A DNA stretch of 64,000 bases. Source: Aquirufa ecclesiirivi (GTDB lineage: Bacteria; Bacteroidota; Bacteroidia; Cytophagales; Spirosomataceae). This document shows, piece by piece, positions 25,714-33,363 of this stretch. The stretch spans positions 372,001 through 436,000 of the forward strand of contig NZ_JAANOP010000001.1 in NCBI RefSeq assembly GCF_011250515.1. The letters are read 5' to 3'. A model generated the notes under the pieces. The model did not search any database and was not told the origin of the DNA. It saw only the letters and a program-made list of their open reading frames with translations. Made by a program: the position numbers and the translations under genes. The first letter of the stretch is position 1, and every line of letters begins with the position of its first letter.

Positions 25714-26010
25714 ATGATTGTAGAAGTGGCAGTATTAAAGGTTAAAAATGGACAAGAAGCCTTATTTGAATCAGACTTCAAGACGGCGAGCCAATACATT
25801 CGTTCTATTTCAGGATACCATGCTCATTCCTTACTGAAATGTATGGAACAAGAAAATAAATATATATTATGGGTGCATTGGGAGAAATTGGAAGATCATA
25901 CGATTGGCTTTCGACAATCTCCTCAATATGTACATTGGAAAGAATTATTGCATCATTATTATGAGCCATTTCCCGTAGTGGAGCACTATCAAGAAGTAAG
26001 TTTGACATGA
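25714..26010 (+). CDS. antibiotic biosynthesis monooxygenase (ABM)-domain protein
   Basis: A 98-residue dimeric alpha/beta barrel: MIVEVAVLKVKNGQEALFESDFKTASQYIRSISGYHAH and YILWVHWEKLEDHTIGFRQSPQYVHWKELL match the ABM family. Such proteins act as cofactor-free oxygenases or as binding proteins. The stop overlaps the next start by ATGA, so the two are translationally coupled. Confidence 0.88.
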   Translation: MIVEVAVLKVKNGQEALFESDFKTASQYIRSISGYHAHSLLKCMEQENKYILWVHWEKLEDHTIGFRQSPQYVHWKELLHHYYEPFPVVEHYQEVSLT

Positions 26011-27137
26011 TAAAAAGAATTGAAAGCATCGATTTTTTAAGGGGCATTGTCGTGATTCTCATGCTGCTGGATCATGTGAGGGATTTGTTTCATATTCACT
26101 CCATTGATCAATCTCCAACCGATTTATCCGTGACCACTCCTTCTATATTTTATACCCGTATCATCACGCATCTTTGCGCACCAATTTTCGTTTTTCTAGC
26201 GGGAAGTTCAGCCTTTTTAGTAGGTCAAAGATCAGTAAATAAAAAGCAGTTTAGTCAGCACATGATCCGTCGAGGAGCTTGGTTAATCTTATTAGATCTA
26301 ACCGTAGTAAATTTTGGCCTATTTTTTGATATCCGTTTTGGGCTGGTGCTGGTGGATGTGCTAAGCGCTATTGGTTTTTCTATGGTGATTATCGGACTTA
26401 TTTCTCGGTATACTTCAAAGCAAATTTTCATATTGGCTATAAGTATCATTTTAATACAACAGTTCTTGTACGTGGCCCAACCTACGTTTTTAAAACCGCT
26501 TTCATTTTTAATTAGTCCCAATGCCTTTCCTTTGCCTAACGGAACCTTATTGGTAGTAGGTTATCCTCCTATTTCCTGGCTAGGAATAAGTTTACTTGGG
26601 TATTCCATGGGTCATTATTTTTTGGATAAAACGCATGCCGAATTTGCTAAATTGGGTCTTAGCTTATGTCTCCTTTTTTTACTTGTTCGTTTTGTTAATC
26701 TGGGGGGTGATTCACCTTGGCAAATAGACGGACAATGGACAAAACAAGTAATGTCGTTTTTAAATGTGGCTAAATATCCACCGAGTATTAGTTTCACGAT
26801 GTTGACTTTAGGGATCATGTTTTTATTGTTGAGTGGAAGTCAATTTGTTGGAAAAAAAGGAATAGAAATACTCAGTACTTTTGGACGAGTACCGCTATTC
26901 TTCTTTGTTAGTCATTGGTTTGTACTTCACCTGATTTTGTTTGTATTCATTTTCAATCAAGGCTTTTCTCGGCATGATTTAGAATTTGGATTTCAATTAA
27001 GTAGGCCCAAATCATTCATCGGTTTGAGCCTTAGCCAAGTCTACATGCTGTGGCTTGCTGTTGCCTTACTTTATTTTCCGCTCTGTAGATTTTATTATCA
27101 ATGGCAGCAGAAAAGAAAAATGAATCAATTAAGCTGA
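26007..27137 (+). CDS. DUF1624/heparan-alpha-glucosaminide acyltransferase-like membrane protein
   Basis: A 376-residue inner-membrane protein with about ten helices. The N-terminus IESIDFLRGIVVILMLLDHVRDLFH carries the DxLRG and LDHxRD motifs of DUF1624 acyltransferases, with APIFVFLAGSSAFLVGQR following. The conserved His of the family is in LDHVRD. It would transfer an acyl group to an unknown acceptor across the membrane. Its start overlaps the ABM stop by 4 bp and its end lies 5 bp before the next start. Confidence 0.88.
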   Translation: MIKRIESIDFLRGIVVILMLLDHVRDLFHIHSIDQSPTDLSVTTPSIFYTRIITHLCAPIFVFLAGSSAFLVGQRSVNKKQFSQHMIRRGAWLILLDLTVVNFGLFFDIRFGLVLVDVLSAIGFSMVIIGLISRYTSKQIFILAISIILIQQFLYVAQPTFLKPLSFLISPNAFPLPNGTLLVVGYPPISWLGISLLGYSMGHYFLDKTHAEFAKLGLSLCLLFLLVRFVNLGGDSPWQIDGQWTKQVMSFLNVAKYPPSISFTMLTLGIMFLLLSGSQFVGKKGIEILSTFGRVPLFFFVSHWFVLHLILFVFIFNQGFSRHDLEFGFQLSRPKSFIGLSLSQVYMLWLAVALLYFPLCRFYYQWQQKRKMNQLS

Positions 27138-27142
27138 AAATA

Positions 27143-27355
27143 ATGGAAGAAGAATTTCGCCTATATCATCGAGATGGTTCTTTGTGGGCAAAGGGCCAGC
27201 AAATCAATGGTGTTTCCACAGGGTATTGGGAATGGTTTCGTAAAGATGGCACGAAATTACGCTCAGGATATTTTACAGAAGGGGAGCAATCCGGAGAATG
27301 GATTACCTATGATAAAACAGGAAAAGTGTATAAGATTAGCCAAATGAAAAAATAG
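27143..27355 (+). CDS. small MORN/YwqK-like repeat protein
   Basis: A 70-residue protein with two WxKDGxKxxxGxYxxGxxxGxW-like blocks (EWFRKDGTKLRSGYFTEGEQSGEW), as in YwqK/MORN_2 proteins. ATG at 27143 is chosen; a frame start at 27101 would overlap the previous gene by 37 bp. No signal peptide. It is the last gene of this same-strand run. Function unknown. Confidence 0.75.
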   Translation: MEEEFRLYHRDGSLWAKGQQINGVSTGYWEWFRKDGTKLRSGYFTEGEQSGEWITYDKTGKVYKISQMKK

Positions 27356-27370
27356 GTCTTCGCCAATCAT

Positions 27371-27458
27371 CAATAAAAATTTATTGAAAAATATTCTAAA
27401 TTTATTGTTTATCAATAAATAATTGTTAAAATTTGCATAACAATTAAATATAACAATT
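27371..27458. promoter_or_regulatory. cluster of inverted repeats upstream of the DUF2975/HTH operon
   Basis: Three dyads follow each other: CAATAAA-N2-TTTATTG (27371-27386), ATTTATTG-N5-CAATAAAT (27400-27420) and AATTGTTA-N9-TAACAATT (27421-27445), with another TAACAATT at 27451-27458. This dense array directly before a small HTH-containing operon is a good candidate for its operator. Confidence 0.55.
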
Positions 27459-27459
27459 G

Positions 27460-27972
27460 ATGAAAACGAAAACAGCGAGTATTTTAGCCATCATGAATGT
27501 GCTTTCATGGATTGCTTACATTGGCATTTCGATTAAATGCGGAGCCATCATTTTCACTTATATCTTAAGTTTATATAATCAGCAGGTTGCCAAAGATTTG
27601 TATCAGGGATTAAACTTGTATGATTTGATGAATGAGAGTTTTGTGCACTATTCCTTATTTGTAGGAATTACGGCGGGTCTTTTAGCCTTAAAGGCCTACA
27701 TAGCCCATTTGGTTATTAAAACCTTATCCAAGATTAACCTTACAAGTCCATTTCAAATGGAAGTTGCTAATCTAATGGAAAAAATCAGTTTGATGATTGT
27801 TTATCTTTGGCTAATATCCTTAGGAGCTACGATTTACCAAGAGAGCATGGATTTACCTAAAATGGATTGGAATGGAGGCGAGGCACTTTTTCTTTCTGGC
27901 CTTATCTTCTTATTTGCTCAGATCTTCAAAAAAGGGGTGGAAATTCAAGCGGAAAACGATTTAACTGTATAA
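27460..27972 (+). CDS. DUF2975 membrane protein
   Basis: A 170-residue protein with four membrane helices (ILAIMNVLSWIAYIGISIKCGAIIF, YSLFVGITAGLLALKAYIA, ISLMIVYLWLISLGATIY, EALFLSGLIFLFAQIFKKGVE), matching DUF2975 (YoaS type). The ending RIFKKGVEIQAENDLTV-like tail is typical. ATG at 27460 is used; TTG at 27457 adds one residue only. The HTH gene starts 2 bp after the stop, a pairing well known for DUF2975. Confidence 0.88.
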   Translation: MKTKTASILAIMNVLSWIAYIGISIKCGAIIFTYILSLYNQQVAKDLYQGLNLYDLMNESFVHYSLFVGITAGLLALKAYIAHLVIKTLSKINLTSPFQMEVANLMEKISLMIVYLWLISLGATIYQESMDLPKMDWNGGEALFLSGLIFLFAQIFKKGVEIQAENDLTV

Positions 27973-27974
27973 CT

Positions 27975-28181
27975 ATGCCTATTGTCGTAAATCTAGATGT
28001 CATGATGGCAAAAAGAAAAATGTCTCTCAACGAATTGTCGGAGAAAGTAGATTTAACCTTATCCAATTTATCTATTTTAAAAACCGGAAAGGCAAAAGCC
28101 ATTCGCTTTAGTACCTTGGAAGCGATATGTGAAGCTTTGGAATGTCAGCCTGCGGATATTTTAGAATATCAAGCTTCGTAG
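27975..28181 (+). CDS. small XRE-type HTH regulator (YozG-like)
   Basis: A 68-residue DNA-binding protein: MPIVVNLDVMMAKRKMSLNELSEKVDLTLSNLSILKTGKAKAIRFSTLEAICEALECQPADIL is a full Cro/C1-type HTH of the YozG branch, which always travels with DUF2975 proteins. It starts 2 bp after the DUF2975 gene and probably binds the dyads at 27371-27458 (inference). Confidence 0.9.
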   Translation: MPIVVNLDVMMAKRKMSLNELSEKVDLTLSNLSILKTGKAKAIRFSTLEAICEALECQPADILEYQAS

Positions 28182-28199
28182 TCGTATTTGATTCTGGTC

Positions 28200-28227
28200 A
28201 AGGCAAGGAATTTCCTTGCCTTTTTTT
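28200..28227. terminator. intrinsic terminator
   Basis: AAGGCAAG (28200-28207) pairs with CTTGCCTT (28215-28222), followed by a run of T. It sits between the HTH gene and the convergent TolC-like gene, whose stop codon lies in the T-tract. Confidence 0.82.
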
Positions 28228-29611
28228 ATATCAATAAACCTGCACTGGCTTGTAAAGCATAGACCGTTTTGAATAAATAGGCTTTCAAGTCCAGCAATTT
28301 TTCGGCAGCTTCTAAGGCTTTTATTTCCCGACTATTGATCAAGAACAAAGATGATTCACCTTGAGCAAACTTAGATTCTTCAGCTTTGGTTAAGGAAACA
28401 TAAGAGATCACCGCCTTTTCCTGTGTTTGAATCTGTTTTTTGAGGTTCTGAAATTGATTGAAATAGCTATTGATTTTAATTTGAATCTGTTGTTTTTTCT
28501 GAGAAAGAAGGATTGTTTCCTCTTCAATTTTAAGTTTAGCATTTTGGTATTCTCCTCTTCCAGAAGAAAGTCGCAAAGGCAACTCAAACTTAATCCCAAA
28601 GCGATAATTATTGGCCAATAATGCACCCGAATAGCCACTAGATTTCTCTTTCATTAAGTGATTGTATTCAAGATCAATTTTGGGCAGTAAGCTTTGAAAT
28701 TTTAACTTTTTTTCCACCGTTAGTCCAGCAATTTTAAATTGATAAGCTTGTAGTTCGGGATGGAATGCATCGACTTTCTCTAGGATCGAATTCAGGCTTA
28801 AATCAAAGTTGGAAAATAAGCTATAGTCGGCCCATACTTCTGCGGGAATAACTTCTTTGGGCAGGTTGGACGGTACATTGTTTTCTTGCCACAAAAATGC
28901 GGATAATTGCAATGTCGCATTTTCATAATCCAAGGTTTTTGCCAAATTTTGGTTTTCCATGTACATGAATTGTGTACTAGCTTCCAAGGTATCTACGGCT
29001 GGTCTGTCACCTAACTCAACACTTCTTTTTACAAAATCCACACGCCGTTTAGCAGCCTCTAAATTTTGCCCCGTGATTTTCAGCACCTGAAAGCATTTTA
29101 ACCAATGCCAATAAGCTTCCATAGCATCTAAAAACAATTGATTTAATACCACCCTTTGTTCTGCAAAAGCCATTTGATTCATCAATTTGGCTTGTTGCAA
29201 TGCGGCTCTTCGTTTGTCCATCAACAAGTTTTTAGCCAAAGGAACTTGTATGCCGATATAGCTGGTTTGACCTGTCGTTTGACTAGGATCGAGTCGGTTT
29301 CCTTGTAAGTTTTCAATTCCGGAATTGACTTCTATTCCATACCAAGTTGGGATGCTTAATTCGGGAGCATTGTATTGGTAATAGTTGGTACCATCTAAGG
29401 TTTTACTGGTGATATAATGCCGTAAAATGGGGTCAAATGCTCCTCTTGCTTGCAGGATTTGAGCATCGGATTTTTTAATTCCAATCTGAGCTTGACGAGC
29501 CATAGGATGGAATGTTTCCACAATTTTCAGATATGCCTCGGGATGCAAGCTTTTATTTTGCGCCCAAGTCACATTCGATAGTAATAAAAGCCAGAGGATT
29601 TTATTTTTCAT
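28226..29611 (-). CDS. TolC-family outer-membrane efflux protein
   Basis: Outer-membrane channel component of an exporter, 461 residues. ATG at 29611 opens a signal peptide (KNKILWLLLLSNVTWAQ). Long coiled-coil helical stretches with repeated structure are seen (YWHWLKCFQVLKITGQNLEAAKRRVDFVKRSVELGDRPAVDTLEASTQ is the classical TolC helix pattern and its second half ends AEESKFAQGESSLFLINSRE). It overlaps the HlyD gene by 11 bp, and the operon order ABC-HlyD-TolC is that of type I secretion or small-molecule export. Confidence 0.9.
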   Translation of the reverse strand: MKNKILWLLLLSNVTWAQNKSLHPEAYLKIVETFHPMARQAQIGIKKSDAQILQARGAFDPILRHYITSKTLDGTNYYQYNAPELSIPTWYGIEVNSGIENLQGNRLDPSQTTGQTSYIGIQVPLAKNLLMDKRRAALQQAKLMNQMAFAEQRVVLNQLFLDAMEAYWHWLKCFQVLKITGQNLEAAKRRVDFVKRSVELGDRPAVDTLEASTQFMYMENQNLAKTLDYENATLQLSAFLWQENNVPSNLPKEVIPAEVWADYSLFSNFDLSLNSILEKVDAFHPELQAYQFKIAGLTVEKKLKFQSLLPKIDLEYNHLMKEKSSGYSGALLANNYRFGIKFELPLRLSSGRGEYQNAKLKIEEETILLSQKKQQIQIKINSYFNQFQNLKKQIQTQEKAVISYVSLTKAEESKFAQGESSLFLINSREIKALEAAEKLLDLKAYLFKTVYALQASAGLLI

Positions 29612-30914
29612 ATGACTTATTTTTTTCATTTTTAACTTGGTAAAAATCCGGAGGAAATCCGTTGATATTTCTCCATAATTCATACCAAAGTGGGACGTCT
29701 TTGAGTAAGATGATTCCTTTCACACCCGCACCAATTTTGATTTGTTTTGGCCATTTCTTAAATCGAGCATCCTCTTGAACAATAACCCGAAATAGGCCAT
29801 TGGCGTTGATGGCATTTTCCACAACCAGTATCTTTCCTGCAAATGTTCCAAAACTTTGTTCTGGCCATCCTCCAGAGAAAATGATAGCAGGGAACCCGTC
29901 AAAAATGAATCGAATGGATTGACCAGGCGAGATAAGAGGCAAATCCATAGGTCTAACAAATACTTCCACGGCATAATTTTCATTTTGAGGGACGATGCTC
30001 AATAGCTCTTCTCCGTCTTTGATGATTTCACCAATACCTGTTTTTTTCGATTGCACTACTTGTCCGCTTTGAGGAGCTAAAATATAATACATGCCATTAC
30101 GAATCGAATAGTTGGTGACTTGATTGGCGAGTTTGGCCACTTCCCCTTTATTGGCTTCGATTTGCCCCATACTTTGCAAACGCTCACTGTCAGCTTTATT
30201 GATTTTCTCATCGTATTCTTGATCCACACTTTTTAATTCGATTTGAGTGTTATTTAAATCTTGAATGGTCTGATTTACTTTATTTTCAGACATGATTCTC
30301 TTGGCCACAGCATTCTGAGCTGTTTGATTTCTTTGTTGAAATTGGGTTTGTGAAATCAAGCCTTCCTTGTACATCTGTTGATATCTTTCCAATTGATCTT
30401 TTGCCAAGTTTTGCTCGTTGGTACTTGCTGCCAATTCGGCTTTCTCCGACGTGATTTTTTGTTGGAGTTGAATCAATTTGTTGGCTAATTGACTTTTCTT
30501 AAGGCTTTTAGACTGTTTTAAATTAGCGATTTGAGCCTCCGTAGCTTGTACCTTCTGGGTGTAATATTCCAGTGAATTTTTTTTGGCGTTTAATTGATCT
30601 TGGGTACGGCCAATTAAGTTAGGGTCTAAGTAATCTTCTTTAATCTCACTTATTTTTACCAAGGTGTCACCCTGTTGTACCAAGTCGCCTTCTTTCACCC
30701 ACCAATTGGTTATTTTTCCAGCAATGGGGCTATAAATTTTTTGAGGTTTTTGTTCTTGATATAAACTGGTAATGTTTCCTTTGGTTTGAATATTCTGAGT
30801 CCAAGGAAGAAAGATTATACCCACGGTAAGAAGCAAAAGGCCCATCATCCAAATGCGGATTTGTGAACTTTTCCCTTGTTGATAAATTAATTTAAATGAC
30901 TTGAAATTCTCCAT
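29601..30914 (-). CDS. HlyD-family periplasmic adaptor
   Basis: Membrane fusion protein joining the ABC transporter to the TolC channel; about 437 residues. One N-terminal membrane anchor (IRIWMMGLLLLTVGIIFLPW) is followed by a biotinyl/lipoyl-like segment (KIYSPIAGKITNWWVKEGDLVQQGDTLVKI), a long coiled-coil hairpin (residues 110-270) and a beta-barrel domain (YYILAPQSGQVVQSKKTGIGEIIKDGEELLSIVP). ATG at 30914 is chosen because it starts just after the ABC stop; 30944 is an alternative that would overlap it. Confidence 0.9.
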   Translation of the reverse strand: MENFKSFKLIYQQGKSSQIRIWMMGLLLLTVGIIFLPWTQNIQTKGNITSLYQEQKPQKIYSPIAGKITNWWVKEGDLVQQGDTLVKISEIKEDYLDPNLIGRTQDQLNAKKNSLEYYTQKVQATEAQIANLKQSKSLKKSQLANKLIQLQQKITSEKAELAASTNEQNLAKDQLERYQQMYKEGLISQTQFQQRNQTAQNAVAKRIMSENKVNQTIQDLNNTQIELKSVDQEYDEKINKADSERLQSMGQIEANKGEVAKLANQVTNYSIRNGMYYILAPQSGQVVQSKKTGIGEIIKDGEELLSIVPQNENYAVEVFVRPMDLPLISPGQSIRFIFDGFPAIIFSGGWPEQSFGTFAGKILVVENAINANGLFRVIVQEDARFKKWPKQIKIGAGVKGIILLKDVPLWYELWRNINGFPPDFYQVKNEKNKSYEK

Positions 30915-30915
30915 G

Positions 30916-32544
30916 TTACAGGTTGATTTGTTGGTTGGAAGCACTTACATATTCCGGGTCATTCGAAACAATGATGGTAGTGGCTTGATTATCTGGGTTT
31001 ACTAAATAGGATTTCAAGCGTTGGGCACTAGGTTGGTCTAATCCATTCCATGGCTCTTCCAAAAGCAGTAATTTTTTTTCACCACTAATGGCACGTAGTA
31101 ATAATATTTTTTTGATAATAGTTTGGGGTGTTTTTTTACCAATAGGCTCTATGATATGGTCAAAACCCTTAGGAAAATGAGATATGAAATTCTCAAATCC
31201 TAATTTTTTGGCAGTCTCCATGATAATTTCAGGACTTATATCTGCTTGTCCTAAACTGATGTTTTCCCAAACGGTTCCTCCAAAAATTTCTTGGCCATGC
31301 AACAGTATTCCTGTATGCTTTCTCAGGCTAGCTAAACTATAATTTTGGACTGGAATGTGGTTAATCAATATAGATCCTTGGAAGCTTTGATAGTTGCCAG
31401 TTAGTAGACGTAACAACATGGATTTACCAGCTCCTTCTGTACCTAGTACGGAAACTTTTTGTCCTGGTGTAATATGTAAAGAAAGATTTTCTAAAATATT
31501 TTTTCCTGGTTCAAATTGGAAAGTCAGTTGTTTTAATTCTATTTCTAATCCTTGTTTAGAAGTAAGTTCTAGTTGGCCTGATGATTCCATCGGACTTTCT
31601 GTGACACTCGCTATTTTCTCTAATCCTGTGATGACGTCATAGGCGCTATCTAAACTAGTGATAAGTTTTTCTACTGCACCAATCACCATCAATATGACAA
31701 TTTCAGCTGCGATGAATTCACCCAAGTTTAATTGTTGGTTAATCAGCAAATAGGAGCCCAAGGAAAGAGTAATGAGGGTCAAGACCACTTTAAAGGTGAC
31801 CAATGTTCTATATTGAAATAATAAAACATGGAAGTGTTTTGTTCTGGCTAATAAATATTGGCTCACGTTCGCATCTGTTTTTTTGAAGTTTAACGCGAAT
31901 CCTTGACTGAATTTAAACGATTTTAATGTTCGTCCAATCTCACTAAAGAAGCTAGCTACGTTATACTTATGATTGGATTCCTCAATACTTGTTTGAATCC
32001 CCACTTGGCTTGTGACATACAGAATGAATACCAGCATAATTAATAGCACAAGACTAAATACAATGAAGAAGGGGTGGTATAATGACAATAAAATAGTACC
32101 AAAAAGAATCTGTACACTGGCCATGGGAATATCTAACAACAACTTGGCAAAACCCTTTTGGATATTGACAATATCAAAGAAGCGGGATACTTTTTCAGGA
32201 ATGAAATATTGGTCATTTTTCATTAAATCCATTTTAGGAATCTTATCCGCAAAGTCATAAGAATACTGAGTGAATATGCGCTGCTGAATGGCCTCAATAA
32301 TTTTCATTTGGTTGATTTGAAGTAGGCCAACCAATAACACACCTAATACTATGAAAAAGATCAAAACGTAAATAGAAGTGACCATCGTGGCACCCATCAC
32401 TAAACCAATGATGGATTGGACGCCGAGCGGCAAGCTCAAGTTGACTAAACCACTGACAATAGAAAATAAATAAATGGAAGTAACCTCTTTTTTGTGGTCA
32501 ACAACCAACTTGCTTATTCGATCAATCGGGTTCTTTTTTATCAT
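30916..32544 (-). CDS. ABC exporter, permease-ATPase fusion, with an atypical nucleotide-binding domain
   Basis: Type I secretion-like exporter (HlyB/MsbA fold): six-helix membrane domain (residues 25-310) and C-terminal ATPase domain (residues 330-542). It has no N-terminal peptidase. Walker A is intact (GTEGAGKSMLLRLLTGN), but the LSGGQ signature is replaced by TPQTI, the Walker B acidic Asp is Glu (LLLLEEPWNGLD) and the H-loop His is Asn (IIVSNDP). ATP hydrolysis may be impaired or the motifs may be a family variant. ATG at 32544 is chosen. It heads the ABC-HlyD-TolC operon and is divergent from TetR. The substrate is unknown. Confidence 0.88.
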   Translation of the reverse strand: MIKKNPIDRISKLVVDHKKEVTSIYLFSIVSGLVNLSLPLGVQSIIGLVMGATMVTSIYVLIFFIVLGVLLVGLLQINQMKIIEAIQQRIFTQYSYDFADKIPKMDLMKNDQYFIPEKVSRFFDIVNIQKGFAKLLLDIPMASVQILFGTILLSLYHPFFIVFSLVLLIMLVFILYVTSQVGIQTSIEESNHKYNVASFFSEIGRTLKSFKFSQGFALNFKKTDANVSQYLLARTKHFHVLLFQYRTLVTFKVVLTLITLSLGSYLLINQQLNLGEFIAAEIVILMVIGAVEKLITSLDSAYDVITGLEKIASVTESPMESSGQLELTSKQGLEIELKQLTFQFEPGKNILENLSLHITPGQKVSVLGTEGAGKSMLLRLLTGNYQSFQGSILINHIPVQNYSLASLRKHTGILLHGQEIFGGTVWENISLGQADISPEIIMETAKKLGFENFISHFPKGFDHIIEPIGKKTPQTIIKKILLLRAISGEKKLLLLEEPWNGLDQPSAQRLKSYLVNPDNQATTIIVSNDPEYVSASNQQINL

Positions 32545-32562
32545 AGTTGTATATTTCTGCAA

Positions 32563-32570
32563 CAAATTTA
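32563..32570 (-). promoter_or_regulatory. probable -7 element of the ABC operon
   Basis: On the minus strand this reads TAAATTTG, matching TAnnTTTG, 19-26 bp upstream of the ABC start. The TetR palindrome begins 17 bp further upstream, over the -33 region. Confidence 0.5.
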
Positions 32571-32586
32571 AAAATACTTTTTTAAA

Positions 32587-32603
32587 TAATAGTAATACTA
32601 TTA
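32587..32603. promoter_or_regulatory. candidate TetR operator
   Basis: TAATAGTA-A-TACTATTA is a perfect 17-bp palindrome with 8-bp arms, in the 128-bp divergent region between the exporter operon and its TetR-type gene. It overlaps the -33 region of the exporter promoter. Confidence 0.7.
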
Positions 32604-32622
32604 CAAATAAAATGAAAAATTG

Positions 32623-32654
32623 TTTTGAGATAGTTTTTCTATCATGTATGTTTG
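32623..32654 (+). promoter_or_regulatory. probable promoter of the TetR gene
   Basis: TTTTG at 32622-32626 and TATGTTTG at 32647-32654 match the Bacteroidota -33/-7 pattern with 20 bp between. ATG follows at 32673, giving a short leader. A TTG start at 32652 would fall in the promoter, which favours ATG 32673. Confidence 0.6.
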
Positions 32655-32672
32655 TGTTCTATTTCTAGGATT

Positions 32673-33353
32673 ATGGACTATTCTTTAAGTTTCAAGGTAA
32701 ATGACAAAATCTATTTGCGAGATCCTGACAGTACTGAGTTGGGCAAGCAAATCGTGAAACATTCCATTGATTTAATTTTTCAATTGGGATTTGAGCACTT
32801 TACCTTTAAAAAACTTGCATTGGAAATCAATACGACCGAGGCCACGGTTTACCGTTATTTTGAGAACAAACACCGACTTCTTTTGTATATTTTAAATTGG
32901 TATTGGTCTTATATGGAATACCTGGTGGTATTTCAGTTAGAGCCCGTGCTAAATCCTAAATCAAAATTAGAAAAATTGGTTGAACTCTTAACCAGAGAAC
33001 TTCCTGAGAGTGCTGGGCAGACAGATTATAATAAGAACTATTTACACCAAATCGTTATTGCAGAGAGTAGTAAAGTTTACTTAGTCAAAGAAGTAAAAGA
33101 AATAAATCAGCATGAAGTTTTTAAACCTTATAAAGATTTGTGTGAGCGCATTTCTCGATTAATTCAAGCCTACGATGCGCAGTATTTATATCCTCATTCT
33201 TTGAGTAGTACGCTTATTGAAACGTCTCATTCCCAATTATTTTTCAGTATGTATTTGCCTAAATTGACAGATTGTGGCCCTGACAATAAGCAAGTTTTTG
33301 TAGAAAAATACATTAAAGATCTACTTTTTACCTTACTTAAGGGAAAACACTAA
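32673..33353 (+). CDS. TetR/AcrR-family regulator of the adjacent exporter
   Basis: A 226-residue repressor: N-terminal HTH (HSIDLIFQLGFEHFTFKKLALEINTTEATVYRYFENKHRLLLYIL) followed by a helical ligand-binding domain that is diverse in this family. It is divergent from the ABC-HlyD-TolC operon, with a 17-bp palindrome between. It likely represses the exporter until a ligand binds. The following MFS gene is convergent, 10 bp from the stop. Function by position is inference. Confidence 0.9.
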   Translation: MDYSLSFKVNDKIYLRDPDSTELGKQIVKHSIDLIFQLGFEHFTFKKLALEINTTEATVYRYFENKHRLLLYILNWYWSYMEYLVVFQLEPVLNPKSKLEKLVELLTRELPESAGQTDYNKNYLHQIVIAESSKVYLVKEVKEINQHEVFKPYKDLCERISRLIQAYDAQYLYPHSLSSTLIETSHSQLFFSMYLPKLTDCGPDNKQVFVEKYIKDLLFTLLKGKH

Positions 33354-33363
33354 TTTCGCTAAT

